Source of the DNA: Natronorubrum sediminis | Lineage (GTDB): Archaea; Halobacteriota; Halobacteria; Halobacteriales; Natrialbaceae | Assembly: GCF_900108095.1 (NCBI RefSeq) | Contig: NZ_FNWL01000001.1 | Location: 992,001 to 1,056,000 of the forward strand | Direction: 5' to 3' | Length of the DNA stretch: 64,000 bases | Part shown: positions 41,995-51,317 of the stretch, piece after piece | How the letters are laid out: every line of letters begins with the position of its first letter | How positions within the stretch are numbered: position 1 is the stretch's first letter | Position numbers and translations under genes: made by a program | Notes under the pieces: model-generated | Database searches by the model: none | Told to the model about the DNA's origin: nothing | What the model saw: only the letters and a program-made list of their open reading frames with translations

Positions 41995-43233
41995 ATGAAT
42001 CGACGCGCGTACTTGACAGCAGTGACGGCAGGGACGATCGGCCTCGCGGGCTGTACAGATGCAAGCTTTCTCGAGAGCGGCGGGGAAGGCGACGATGGCG
42101 AGTCGACGAACGGAGACGGCGACGACGGCGACGATCGTAACCTTCCCGATGCCGCCGGCACCGACGACGACTTCGAGGATCTCGATCGATGGGAAGTAAG
42201 CGGCGGCACGCTCACGGCCGACGAGGATCGGGCACTCGTCGGTTCACAGAGTGCGCGCCTCGAGATGACCGAAGGAACGGCACGGCTGACGAAGACCTTC
42301 TCGGAGGCGCGCGACCTCTCGGCGGTCGTTCCTGGCGTTGCTGGCGCTGCAGGTGAACTCGTCGTCCCGTGGCTTCGGTTGATCGACACCGATCGCAACG
42401 CCATCGAGTACCGACGAGGCGTGAGTGCCGACCTCCCGCTCATGCGCTACAACTACGGGATAACCGACATCGAGGACGGGTTCGACGACGAGTCCGTCGA
42501 GGAAGTCCACATCCAACTCGGGGCCGGTGAGGGCCAGGAACGAACGGTCTGGTTCGACGACTTCCACTTCACGCCCCGCCCGGAGACGGGGAAGGTGATG
42601 ATCCAGTTCGACGACGGCCACGAGACCGATTACACGAAAGCCCTCCCGATTCTCGAGGAGTATGGCTACCCTGCGGTGACGTTCGTCAACAAGGACTACA
42701 TCGACGGTGGCGACGTGGGCGGCGATCCACGGCTGACGACCGACGAACTTCACGAACTTCACGACGCTGGCTGGTGTATCGCGAACCACACCGTGAGCCA
42801 CCCGAATCTTTCGGAACTCAACGCCGAGGAACAGAAGGCCGAGATCCGCGACTCCAAGGAGTGGCTCGTCGAGGAGGGGTTCGAGGAGGGGGCGCGGTAC
42901 TTCGCCTACCCGTTCGGCGATTACGACGAGACGACCATCGAACTCGTCGACGAGCACCACGAAATCGGCTTCGCCGGAGGCCAGCCGGTTCAAGGGTTCA
43001 CGACGAACACGAAACTGGCCTCGCGCATCGGCGAACCCGACGCCGAACGCGTCGAGACGGAACTCGAGCGAACCGCCGAGAGGGGCGGCATCACGTGCAT
43101 TTTCTATCACCGCCTCGAGGGATCGGATCTCGAGTCCTTCGAAACGCTGGTCGAGACGCTCCACGAGTACGAATCGGCGGGAGAACTCGACGTGATCTTG
43201 CCACAGGATCTCGAAGAACAGTTCCTGTTCTAA
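41995..43233 (+). CDS. Polysaccharide deacetylase (NodB-like) lipoprotein
   Basis: A 412 aa secreted lipoprotein. The signal MNRRAYLTAVTAGTIGLAGC gives lipobox Cys20, then a Gly/Asp-rich stalk (about 30-60). Residues about 65-205 form a beta-rich, carbohydrate-binding-like domain. The NodB domain begins at VMIQFDDGHETDYT (motif 1 FDDG) and continues with CIANHTVSHPNLSEL (metal-binding HTVSH) and YFAYPFGDYDE. It would de-N-acetylate or cleave a surface glycan outside the cell; the target is unknown. Confidence 0.9.
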   Translation: MNRRAYLTAVTAGTIGLAGCTDASFLESGGEGDDGESTNGDGDDGDDRNLPDAAGTDDDFEDLDRWEVSGGTLTADEDRALVGSQSARLEMTEGTARLTKTFSEARDLSAVVPGVAGAAGELVVPWLRLIDTDRNAIEYRRGVSADLPLMRYNYGITDIEDGFDDESVEEVHIQLGAGEGQERTVWFDDFHFTPRPETGKVMIQFDDGHETDYTKALPILEEYGYPAVTFVNKDYIDGGDVGGDPRLTTDELHELHDAGWCIANHTVSHPNLSELNAEEQKAEIRDSKEWLVEEGFEEGARYFAYPFGDYDETTIELVDEHHEIGFAGGQPVQGFTTNTKLASRIGEPDAERVETELERTAERGGITCIFYHRLEGSDLESFETLVETLHEYESAGELDVILPQDLEEQFLF

Positions 43234-43255
43234 TCGTCGCCCGTCGAGGGGCCGC

Positions 43256-44590
43256 TCACTCGAGCCACGCCGGCGCGACGTAGTCGGCGGTCGCCTGCGC
43301 TTCGGGCCAGATAACCTCCTGAACACCCTCGCCGTCGTCGTTTTCTTGCCACTGGAAGTAGAGGTTCTCGTCTTGTTGGTAGACGAGGTCGTGTGCGTAC
43401 TCGTGGTCCGGTTCGTGGAACTCGACGAGTCCCGCGCTGCCGGTGAATGCTGCGTCCTCGAGCGTTGAGACCAGTTCGTCGGAGTCGAGGGTGTCGGCTT
43501 GCTCGACGGCGTCGGCGAAGAGCATCACCGCATCGTAGGTGTGATAGCCCGTGTAGACCGGATTCGATCCGTCGTAGGCGTCTTGATACTCGCCGACGAA
43601 GTGCTGTGTGAGGTCGGTGATCTCACTCGTCGCCGTCGCGCTGGTCTGTCCGACGCCGTACCGACAGGCTTGATCGACCAGGTCGTAGTACGCTGGCAGT
43701 TGCATCGGGACGTGGATCCCCCCGAACGCGAACTCTCGCTGGGGAACGGCCCAGTCTAACAACGCATCGTCCCCCGTGTGAGCAGTCGTGATGAACACGG
43801 CATCGGCGTCCTGCTCCTCGGCTTCCGTATAAAGTTCGGTGAAATCGTCGGTCGCCGGCGGATACCGCTCTTCCGTCGCGATTTCGACGCCCGTCCCTGC
43901 GATCTGCTCCTGATAGACCTCCCACGGGGCCTCTGTCCACTCGTAATCCTCCGCGAAGAGCGCGATCGACTCCCAACCGATCTCCTCGCTCATATCGTCG
44001 AGGAAGTCGACCTGCATCCGTCCGAGGTCGGCGTCGTTCGTCGGTCCGACCCGGAAGTGATACTTGTATCGGTCGTACTCCTCGTTGACTAACTGACTCG
44101 CGACCGTCGTCGCCGCACCCGAGGTGAGATGGATGATCTCGTGTTCTGCGATATCGTCGAGGATAGCGAGCAACGCCTCGCTGGCGAACATCCCGACCGT
44201 TACGTCGACGTCTTCCTCGAGCACCAGACGCTGATACTCGCGACGGGCCTCGAGCGGACTCGACTTCGTGTCGGCGATAGCGATGTCGACGTCGTGCCCG
44301 TTGATCCCACCGTTGTTTGCGAGTTCCTCGACGGCGAGTTCGGCAGAGTGGACGATCGATTGGCCGATGTAGTCGTCGGCCGGATCGGGTGCCAACGCCC
44401 CGATCGTGATCGTCTCGTCGTCAGTCGTCGATCCAGAAACGGTCTCGAACGAATCCACGCAACCACCGAGTGAAACACCGCCCGCAACGCCAGCCGTTGC
44501 CACAACGAACTGTCGTCGATTCGGGCGACGGGTCCGATCATCGCGCGTCGCTGTCTCCGCCTGCCGGCCCCACCGATCGGTATCGACCAT
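43256..44590 (-). CDS. Solute-binding lipoprotein, branched-chain amino acid/amide type (copy 1)
   Basis: A 444 aa Leu/Ile/Val-binding-protein-like (Peripla_BP_6) lipoprotein. After RRPNRRQFVVATAGVAGGVSLGGC, a Tat signal with lipobox, the bilobed domain begins ITIGALAPDPADDYIGQSIVHSA and has DVTVGMFASEALLAIL and IHLTSGAATTVASQLV. It would capture amino acids or amides outside the membrane. No permease or ATPase gene is near; the closest membrane partner is the chemotaxis transducer at 46622. An ATG four codons upstream (44602) is too close to the TATA box at 44609, so ATG 44590 is chosen. Confidence 0.9.
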   Translation of the reverse strand: MVDTDRWGRQAETATRDDRTRRPNRRQFVVATAGVAGGVSLGGCVDSFETVSGSTTDDETITIGALAPDPADDYIGQSIVHSAELAVEELANNGGINGHDVDIAIADTKSSPLEARREYQRLVLEEDVDVTVGMFASEALLAILDDIAEHEIIHLTSGAATTVASQLVNEEYDRYKYHFRVGPTNDADLGRMQVDFLDDMSEEIGWESIALFAEDYEWTEAPWEVYQEQIAGTGVEIATEERYPPATDDFTELYTEAEEQDADAVFITTAHTGDDALLDWAVPQREFAFGGIHVPMQLPAYYDLVDQACRYGVGQTSATATSEITDLTQHFVGEYQDAYDGSNPVYTGYHTYDAVMLFADAVEQADTLDSDELVSTLEDAAFTGSAGLVEFHEPDHEYAHDLVYQQDENLYFQWQENDDGEGVQEVIWPEAQATADYVAPAWLE

Positions 44591-44608
44591 ACTGACGGTC
44601 ATTTCTAT

Positions 44609-44617
44609 TGATATAAC
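44609..44617 (-). promoter_or_regulatory. TATA box that decides the start at 44590
   Basis: Minus-strand GTTATATCA lies 19-27 nt ahead of the ATG at 44590, but only 7-15 nt ahead of the alternative ATG at 44602. Confidence 0.5.
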
Positions 44618-44791
44618 TTAGTATTTGTGAATGGGTACCAACCATCAGAAAATTGCCATACACAGGCATAACCGTTAGACGGCGTACTGATTGTTCGTGT
44701 TTACTATTGATAAGATCGAAAACACGCTCACGACGGTCAAAATCGCGTTCGCAGACGGCCGATGCGACGGACCCGATCAGACGACCAGCAC

Positions 44792-46141
44792 TTACGCGAG
44801 CCACGGCGGCGTGACGTACTCGCCCGCCGCATCGTCGGTCGCGTGTTCTTCGGGCCAGATGACCTCTCTCACCGGTTCGCCGTCGTCGGTCGTCTGCCAC
44901 TGGAAGTACACTGCAGTCGGCGTCTCCGGATTGAAGACGAGGTCGTGGGCGAACTCGTCGTCCGAATCGTGGAACTCGATGTACCCACTTGCCCCCTCGT
45001 GTTCGATATCCTCGAGTTCCGAGACGAGTTCCTCGGAGTCGACCGTCCCTGCAGCCTCGACCGCTTCGGCGAAGATTCGGACGGCGTCGTACGTGTTGTA
45101 CCCCATGTCCTGTGGGTAGGAACCGAATTCGTCGGCGTACTCCTGGACGAACGGTTGTGTCGCGTCCGTAATCTCGCTCGTTTCCGTCGCCGTCGAGTAG
45201 CCGATGCCGTACTCGCAAGCACCCCCGATGTCATCGTAGTACGTCGGCAGTTGCATCGGAACGTGGATCCCTCCGAATGCGAACTGTCGCTGGGCGGTCG
45301 ACCAGTCGAGAACAGCCTCGTTACCGGTATGTGCGGTCGTGACGAAGGCCGCATCAGCACCGGCTTCCTCGATGTCGTCGTAGAGGTCCGTAAAGTCGTT
45401 CGTCGCCGGCGGATACCGTTCCTCGTAAACGACGTCGACTTGCGTGTCCGCGAGTTCGTCCTGATAGATGTCCCACGGCTCGTCCGCCCACGGATAGTCC
45501 TCGGCCAGCACGGCGATCGACTCCCAGCCGATTTCGTGGGCGTACTCGTCCATGAAGCTGATCTGTGCGTTCCCGAGGTCGCGGTCGTTCGTTGGTCCAA
45601 CCCGGAAGTGGTACTTGTATCGGTCGTACTCCTCGTTGACTAACTGACTTGCCGCAGTCGTCGCCGCACCTGACGTGAGATGGACCAGTTCCTGATCAGC
45701 GATCTCGTCCATGATGTTTTCGAGTGCGTGGCTGTCGAACATCCCGACCGTCACGTCGACGTCTTCCTCGAGGACGAGTTGCTGATACACCCGACTCGCC
45801 TCGGTCGGAGAGTCTTTCGTATTGCCGACGACCAGTTCGACGTCTCGCCCGGCGATTCCACCGTCCTCGTTGAGTTCCGTTACTGCAACCTCGGCCGATT
45901 GCGCCATCGAGCGGCCGATGAAGTCACTCTCCGGTTCCGGTGCCAGGACTCCAATACGGATCGTCTCGTCGGTATCCTGACTCGAGCCAATAAGTTCATA
46001 CGACCCGACGCACCCCGCAAGAGAGACGCTCGCTGCAGCACCGCCCGTCGCTTTGAGTACTGTCCGCCGATTCAGCGAATCACGTCCCACTCGAGAATTC
46101 GATCCGTCGTTCGCCCCTCTCTCCCATAGATGATCATGCAT
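44792..46141 (-). CDS. Solute-binding lipoprotein, branched-chain amino acid/amide type (copy 2)
   Basis: A 449 aa paralogue of the downstream gene, colinear over its whole length. The Tat signal is LNRRTVLKATGGAAASVSLAGC. The mature part shares long identical runs with copy 1, for instance TSGAATT-x-ASQLVNEEYDRYKYHFRVGPTND, GWESIA and FAFGGIHVPMQLP. The ligand-contact regions differ more, so ligand preference may differ. The two genes are 190 nt apart, and copy 1 has its own TATA box. Again no permease is encoded nearby. Confidence 0.9.
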   Translation of the reverse strand: MHDHLWERGANDGSNSRVGRDSLNRRTVLKATGGAAASVSLAGCVGSYELIGSSQDTDETIRIGVLAPEPESDFIGRSMAQSAEVAVTELNEDGGIAGRDVELVVGNTKDSPTEASRVYQQLVLEEDVDVTVGMFDSHALENIMDEIADQELVHLTSGAATTAASQLVNEEYDRYKYHFRVGPTNDRDLGNAQISFMDEYAHEIGWESIAVLAEDYPWADEPWDIYQDELADTQVDVVYEERYPPATNDFTDLYDDIEEAGADAAFVTTAHTGNEAVLDWSTAQRQFAFGGIHVPMQLPTYYDDIGGACEYGIGYSTATETSEITDATQPFVQEYADEFGSYPQDMGYNTYDAVRIFAEAVEAAGTVDSEELVSELEDIEHEGASGYIEFHDSDDEFAHDLVFNPETPTAVYFQWQTTDDGEPVREVIWPEEHATDDAAGEYVTPPWLA

Positions 46142-46621
46142 ATGGATCTGGAATTATCCACTAGGTTGCTTAACAGTTATGAAAATTTGATATTCAGTTC
46201 AACAGATATTCAGTGGCGGTAACATCCCACGTGAGGTCTCTTCACAATCTTCGGTTCGAATCTGTCTCACTATCGCTACGCAATTGTTCGCCGACAAAGC
46301 GACAGTGGAGACTAATATTTGGCCGACAGAACGAACACCGTCGTACAGCACGATCTCGAGTTTCCAGGCGAGGATGACCGTCTCGAGCGTCCATCCGGTT
46401 CGAGGGTACCTCGAGAGAAAGCGCATTCGGCGAACGATGTAATTTCAGTACCTATTCCATTTCTGAATTATACTGGTACTTCTCGTAGTTCAGCGCTCGA
46501 TGGTGTGTACTCATTCACAACCTCCCGACGTTTTTGCAAAATAGACAACGTAAACCAATTATCATTCCCGATAACTGTGGCTGACAATTTATGTAGGGAC
46601 ACTCGTACCCGTACAATATCT
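46142..46621. promoter_or_regulatory. AT-rich divergent promoter region of the binding-protein and transducer genes
   Basis: These 480 bases carry no gene. The transducer promoter is probably TTTATG (46588-46593), 29-34 nt before its ATG. On the other side GATATTCAGT occurs twice in direct orientation (46189-46198 and 46205-46214), 48-73 nt from the binding-protein start, a possible operator. A long upstream in-frame extension of the transducer (from 46319) is not a gene: it lacks haloarchaeal composition and includes the promoter. Confidence 0.5.
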
Positions 46622-49600
46622 ATGGACGTCTTTCGACGATTGGTGCCATCCGCGATCCGCCGTCGATACGCGGTCAAGTTCGGGATCGTGTTGTTGGTAC
46701 TCGGTCTGGGTGTTGGATTGGTTGGATTCGTCGCGACTGCAGGAATCACCGACCAGGTAGAAGATCGGGTCCAGGACGATCACACGTCGTTCGCCGACCA
46801 GGAAGCACAGAACCTCCAGATGTGGAACGAGCAAAACGAGCACACCATCGGGGTGATCGCCTGGTCTGACGTCGTCGCGAGCGACGAATCAGATGCGATC
46901 GAAGAACGATTCCTCGACTGGGAAGAGCATCTTGATGCGGACACGCACGCGATAAGTTACGTCGATACCGACGACGACGATGTTCTCGCGAGCACCGACC
47001 TCGATGCCGAAACGGCAGCAGCCGAGGATATCGAAGGCGTCCCGGAGGAAGCGTACGACATCGCACACGGTGAGGCAGACGAGAGCCACCCGGAAGAAGT
47101 GCCGTGGGTGTCGGATCCATACACCGTCGATCGTGACCTCGGAGACGAGGAAGTCGCTGTCATGACGTACGTCCAGTCCGTGCCGAACGAAGACGACCGC
47201 GCGATCGTCTACACGGCAGAAGTCGAGGCGCACGCGAACACCCTCGACGACGACAGCGGCGTCACCACGACGGTTCTCGACGGAAACGACGAGCTGATGA
47301 TGGACAACGCAGACTACGGCGGCGACCACGAGACGCTCGGTGACGAATACGGCGGTGACATTAGCGCAATCGTCGATCCGGCCCGAACCGAGGGCGCCGG
47401 CACGCACGAAGTCGATGGCTCCGAACTGAACTTCGATAACAACGCCTACGAGATCGAAGACGACGACTACGTCGTGAGTTCGGCACGCGTGATGGGAACT
47501 GACTGGGTCGTCGTCACCCACGAACCCGAAAGCGAGGCCTACGGATTCGTCAACACGGTCAACGACTGGGGATACATCGCTACGCTCGCCGGCGTGCTCA
47601 TGATCGGACTCATCGGTGCCGTCCTCGGGCGCAACACCGCCGTCTCGATCGACCGACTTACCGGCAAAGCAGGCAAGATGGAAGACGGAAATCTCGACGT
47701 CGACCTCGAGACCAAACGCGTCGACAACATCGGCCGACTCTACAACGGCTTCGACTCGATGCGCGTCGCACTTCGAGAGCAGATCGAAGAGGCCGAATCG
47801 GCTCGCGAAGAGGCAGAACAAGAACGCAAGCGCGTCGAGCGAATCAACGACCAACTCGAGCGGAAAGCCGACGAGTACAGCGACGTCATGGAAGCCGCCG
47901 CTGACGGCGACCTGACCGCCCGCATGGACGCCGAAAGCGACAACGAGGCGATGGAAGAGATCGGCTCCGAGTTCAACCAGATGCTCGAGGAAATCGAGGA
48001 AACGGTCGCTGGACTCAACCGGTTCGCGACCGACGTCGCGACCGCTTCCGAGCAAGTGACGGCCTCGAGCGAAGAGGTGCGTTCGGCCTCCCAGCAGGTC
48101 ACCGAGTCGATTCAGGAGATTTCCGACGGTGCCGAGCGACAGAATCAGTCGCTACAGTCGGTCAACCAGGAGATGAGCGCGCTCTCGACCACGACCGAAG
48201 AGATCGCCGCCTCCTCGAACGAGGTCGCAGACATCGCCGAACGGACGGTCAACACCGGACAGGGCGGACAGGAAGCCGCACAGGAGGCGATCGCGGCGAT
48301 GAACGAAATCGAAACCGAAGCGGGAGACGCCGTCGACGAAATCCGTCGCCTCGAGCAGGAGGTCCAGCAGATCGACGAACTGATCGCGACGATTTCCGAA
48401 ATCGCGCGCCAGACGAACATGCTGGCGCTCAACGCCAATATCGAGGCATCTCGCTCCGCGAGTGGCAGCGACGACGAAGGGTTCTCCGTGGTCGCGAAGG
48501 AAGTCAAGGCACTCTCCGAAGACGTTGCAGAAGCCGCAGACGAAGCGGAGGATCGCCTCGAAGCGATTCGCGAGCGAACCGAACAGTCCGCAGACGAAGT
48601 CGAAGGGACGAGCACCAACATCGAAAGCGCCGGCGAACAGGTCGAAGAAGCCGTCGAGGCGCTCGAGCAGATTACCAGCCTCGCCCAGGAGACCAACGTC
48701 GGCGTGCAGGAAATCTCCGCGGCGACCGAAGAGCAAGCCGCCTCGACGCAGGAAGTCGTCGCGATGGTCGACGACGCGGCAACCGTCTCCGAGGAGACGA
48801 CCTCCGAAGCGGAGAACGTCGCTGCTGCCGCCGAAGAGCAGACGACGGCGCTGACTGAAGTGACGGAATCCGCGTCGAGCCTCTCTGGACAGGCCGCCGA
48901 ACTCTCCGAGGCGCTCGATCGATTCGAGACCGACGCAGCGCGGGCCGACCTCGAGGACACGTTCGACGACTCGGACGACGACGATTCCGAACCGCCGGCG
49001 TTCGACGCCGAGGATGACGACGACGGTCAGCCACCGTCGGACGATCACCGTGATGGGCAGAGCATCACGTTCGATTCGTCAGAAACCGTCGCGGATGAGA
49101 CAGACGAGACGGTGCCGGCCGAGGACCCACAATCCGCTACTGCGGCAGTGTCCGAGCCGGAACAGACGACAGACTCGATGGATCACGCGCCGGCGGAAGT
49201 GAGTGAGCCACCGGTCGAACCGGCAGATCCGGAACCGGAGCCTGCGAGCAACGCGCCGACTCGAGACTCCAATACGAGCGGTGACCCGCCGGCTCGAGAC
49301 GCTGACACGGGCGAGGCGGTCACTGGTGGTGAGACGAACACGAACGCGACGCCAGTCGAACCCGCCTCGAGTCCCGACACGCTCGAGGCTGAGGCCGTCG
49401 AACCTGACACGCAGGACGAACGGGTACCGACGAGCGAGACGCAGGATGGATCAGTCGCCGATGCACAAGCGCCGACCGGTGACGGCTCGGAACTCGCTGC
49501 CGAGGATATTCTCGGACTCGACGATCACGCGGAATCGGGTTCCACAGGCGACACTGCTGTGGACGAAGCGGTGACGAGCACTGACCCATCGGCTGTGACG

Positions 49601-49852
49601 CCGCTCGAGGCGGAGGCTGACGACGAAGACGACGACACGCCAGAAGCGGTGCCGTTCGCAGCGGGCGAACCGGAAGAAGACGATGACGAGCAGCTGTCGG
49701 GCACAGCGGCGACCGACGCCGACGCGATCGACTTCGGCGGAGGCGACGAAGCCGCTGCCGACGACGGTGAGGCAGCCGCCGAAAACGCGGACGAGGACGG
49801 CGAAGACGCCGAAGACGACGTATTCACGTTCGGCGAGACTGACGACACGTAA
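46622..49852 (+). CDS. Halobacterial transducer (methyl-accepting chemotaxis protein) with long acidic tail
   Basis: A 1076 aa membrane receptor. Order: membrane segment (about 18-40), extracellular Cache-like sensor (about 41-315), second membrane segment (about 316-336), HAMP (about 337-390), a second HAMP-like unit (about 421-465), then the coiled-coil signalling domain (about 470-765) with the hairpin tip EIARQTNMLALNANIEASR near residue 595. Residues about 770-1076 are a 300-residue acidic, Ser/Thr/Pro-rich tail not found in standard MCPs. It would pass ligand signals to CheA/CheW, not encoded here. Two orphan binding proteins lie divergently upstream. The ATG at 46622 (MDVFRRLVPS) fits the TATA box. 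Confidence 0.93.
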   Translation: MDVFRRLVPSAIRRRYAVKFGIVLLVLGLGVGLVGFVATAGITDQVEDRVQDDHTSFADQEAQNLQMWNEQNEHTIGVIAWSDVVASDESDAIEERFLDWEEHLDADTHAISYVDTDDDDVLASTDLDAETAAAEDIEGVPEEAYDIAHGEADESHPEEVPWVSDPYTVDRDLGDEEVAVMTYVQSVPNEDDRAIVYTAEVEAHANTLDDDSGVTTTVLDGNDELMMDNADYGGDHETLGDEYGGDISAIVDPARTEGAGTHEVDGSELNFDNNAYEIEDDDYVVSSARVMGTDWVVVTHEPESEAYGFVNTVNDWGYIATLAGVLMIGLIGAVLGRNTAVSIDRLTGKAGKMEDGNLDVDLETKRVDNIGRLYNGFDSMRVALREQIEEAESAREEAEQERKRVERINDQLERKADEYSDVMEAAADGDLTARMDAESDNEAMEEIGSEFNQMLEEIEETVAGLNRFATDVATASEQVTASSEEVRSASQQVTESIQEISDGAERQNQSLQSVNQEMSALSTTTEEIAASSNEVADIAERTVNTGQGGQEAAQEAIAAMNEIETEAGDAVDEIRRLEQEVQQIDELIATISEIARQTNMLALNANIEASRSASGSDDEGFSVVAKEVKALSEDVAEAADEAEDRLEAIRERTEQSADEVEGTSTNIESAGEQVEEAVEALEQITSLAQETNVGVQEISAATEEQAASTQEVVAMVDDAATVSEETTSEAENVAAAAEEQTTALTEVTESASSLSGQAAELSEALDRFETDAARADLEDTFDDSDDDDSEPPAFDAEDDDDGQPPSDDHRDGQSITFDSSETVADETDETVPAEDPQSATAAVSEPEQTTDSMDHAPAEVSEPPVEPADPEPEPASNAPTRDSNTSGDPPARDADTGEAVTGGETNTNATPVEPASSPDTLEAEAVEPDTQDERVPTSETQDGSVADAQAPTGDGSELAAEDILGLDDHAESGSTGDTAVDEAVTSTDPSAVTPLEAEADDEDDDTPEAVPFAAGEPEEDDDEQLSGTAATDADAIDFGGGDEAAADDGEAAAENADEDGEDAEDDVFTFGETDDT

Positions 49853-49932
49853 CGTCGGCGCTCGAACCGAGGTGGTTCGAAAGGTCGTCTCGGTCCGCTA
49901 CCTTTTTGCCTGCACTCTCGGAAGCACTCGGC

Positions 49933-50814
49933 ATGCTCACCGTGCGGGCACCTGCGACGAGTGCGAATCTCGGGAGTGGGTTCGACGTGTTTGGTGTTGC
50001 CCTCGAGACGCCCGCCGACGTCGTCCGGGTCGAACGCGCGTCGGAGACGCGAATCACCGTCACTGGTGCTGGCAGCCAGTACATCCCGGAAGATCCGAAC
50101 AAGAACACCGTCGGAGCGGTCGCTGAGGCCCTCGACGCACCGGCACACATCGAGATCGATAAGGGGATTCGCCCGTCCTCGGGTCTCGGTTCGTCTGCAG
50201 CGAGCGCTGCCGGGGCGGCGCTGGCGCTCAACGCACTCTACGACCGTGGGCTCTCACGGACGGAACTCGTGCCGATCGCTGCGGAGGGTGAAGCGCTCGT
50301 TTCCGGCGAAGCCCACTCGGACAACGTCGCCCCCTCCTTGCTGGGCGGGTTCACCATCGTCTCTGGCGACCACGTCACGCAAGTCGATACCTCGATTCCC
50401 GTCGTCGTCTGCCTGCCTGATCAATCAGTGTCTACACGCGACGCGCGCGGTGTCGTTCCCGACTCGGCTGCACTCGAGGACGTCGTCGAGACCGTTGGAA
50501 ACGCGGCGACGCTCACCGTCGGGATGACTCAAAACGATCCCGAACTAGTCGGCTGCGGAATGAACGACGCGATCGTGACGCCAAAGCGCAGCGCCTTAAT
50601 CGACGGCTACGACCGCGTCCACGAAGCGGCCCTCGAGGCCGGTGCGACTGGCGTCACCGTCAGCGGAGCGGGTCCGGGAATCCTCGCCGTCTGTGAGGAA
50701 CGTGACCAGCGCGAAGTTGCCGGCGCGATGGTCGACGCGTTCGACGCGCTCGGCGTGACCAGTCGAGCCTACCAGACGCGGATCGGCGACGGCGCGCGGC
50801 TGTACCAAGACTAG
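49933..50814 (+). CDS. thrB: Homoserine kinase
   Basis: A 293 aa GHMP kinase phosphorylating homoserine in threonine synthesis. It starts MLTVRAPATSANLGSGFDV (ThrB motif 1), has the ATP loop RPSSGLGSSAASAAGAALAL (about residues 80-100), SGEAHSDNVAPSLLGGF and GVTVSGAGPGILAVC. The upstream ATG at 49906 adds nine unconserved residues. CTTTTTG about 30 nt upstream may be the TATA element. No other threonine genes are adjacent. Confidence 0.94.
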   Translation: MLTVRAPATSANLGSGFDVFGVALETPADVVRVERASETRITVTGAGSQYIPEDPNKNTVGAVAEALDAPAHIEIDKGIRPSSGLGSSAASAAGAALALNALYDRGLSRTELVPIAAEGEALVSGEAHSDNVAPSLLGGFTIVSGDHVTQVDTSIPVVVCLPDQSVSTRDARGVVPDSAALEDVVETVGNAATLTVGMTQNDPELVGCGMNDAIVTPKRSALIDGYDRVHEAALEAGATGVTVSGAGPGILAVCEERDQREVAGAMVDAFDALGVTSRAYQTRIGDGARLYQD

Positions 50815-50910
50815 ACATCTGCGACCAAGTACGCATACGGGACGATCAACATATTGGAATTACGAGCGTCTATCAGTGCCACGACCGTCTATAGGTATCA
50901 CGAACATCCG

Positions 50911-51240
50911 ATGGGGACCCTGACAGACGCCATTCTCGCGCTTTTCGTTCTCGCCGTCGCCAGTTTCGCGTTCGTACTCGTCGACGCGTCGCTGTCAGTG
51001 TTCCCCGTGTTCGTCGGGGGACTCGGAACGATCGGCTTCGAACTCCTCGCGTATCGCGACCCACAAACGGTTCGCGAATACTGGGAACGACCGGTCGTTC
51101 AGGTCGGTAGCGTCGTCCTCGCACTCGGCGGTGTCGCCGTTGGCGCGGTCGTCGCTCCCTCGAGTGTGTTGTCGTTCGTCCTCGGGTCGATAGTGACGTA
51201 TCTGGGCTTTTGGTGTACGATGGTGCTGTGGCGTCGCTGA
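50911..51240 (+). CDS. Small membrane protein (109 aa)
   Basis: A 109 aa protein with about four membrane segments: MGTLTDAILALFVLAVASFA, VFPVFVGGLGTIGFELLA, VVQVGSVVLALGGVAVGAVV and SFVLGSIVTYLGFWCTMVL, separated by YRDPQTVREYWERP. ATG 50911 is chosen over 50854 because CTATAGG (50889-50895) sits about 20 nt ahead of it. Unknown conserved haloarchaeal membrane protein. Confidence 0.75.
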   Translation: MGTLTDAILALFVLAVASFAFVLVDASLSVFPVFVGGLGTIGFELLAYRDPQTVREYWERPVVQVGSVVLALGGVAVGAVVAPSSVLSFVLGSIVTYLGFWCTMVLWRR

Positions 51241-51317
51241 GGGTCGATGCGCTCGAGCGTAAGAATCGGCGAGATCGACGAGACAGTACGACTCGGGCAG
51301 TTAGCGGCGAAGCGAGG

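Noticed and set aside
46319-46621. N-terminal extension of the transducer by 101 codons
   Set aside because: The extension lacks acidic haloarchaeal composition and contains the likely promoter; the signal anchor begins properly at 46622.
46889-48055. A 388-codon minus-strand frame inside the transducer gene
   Set aside because: It mirrors the transducer's codon pattern; the plus-strand product has full domain order.
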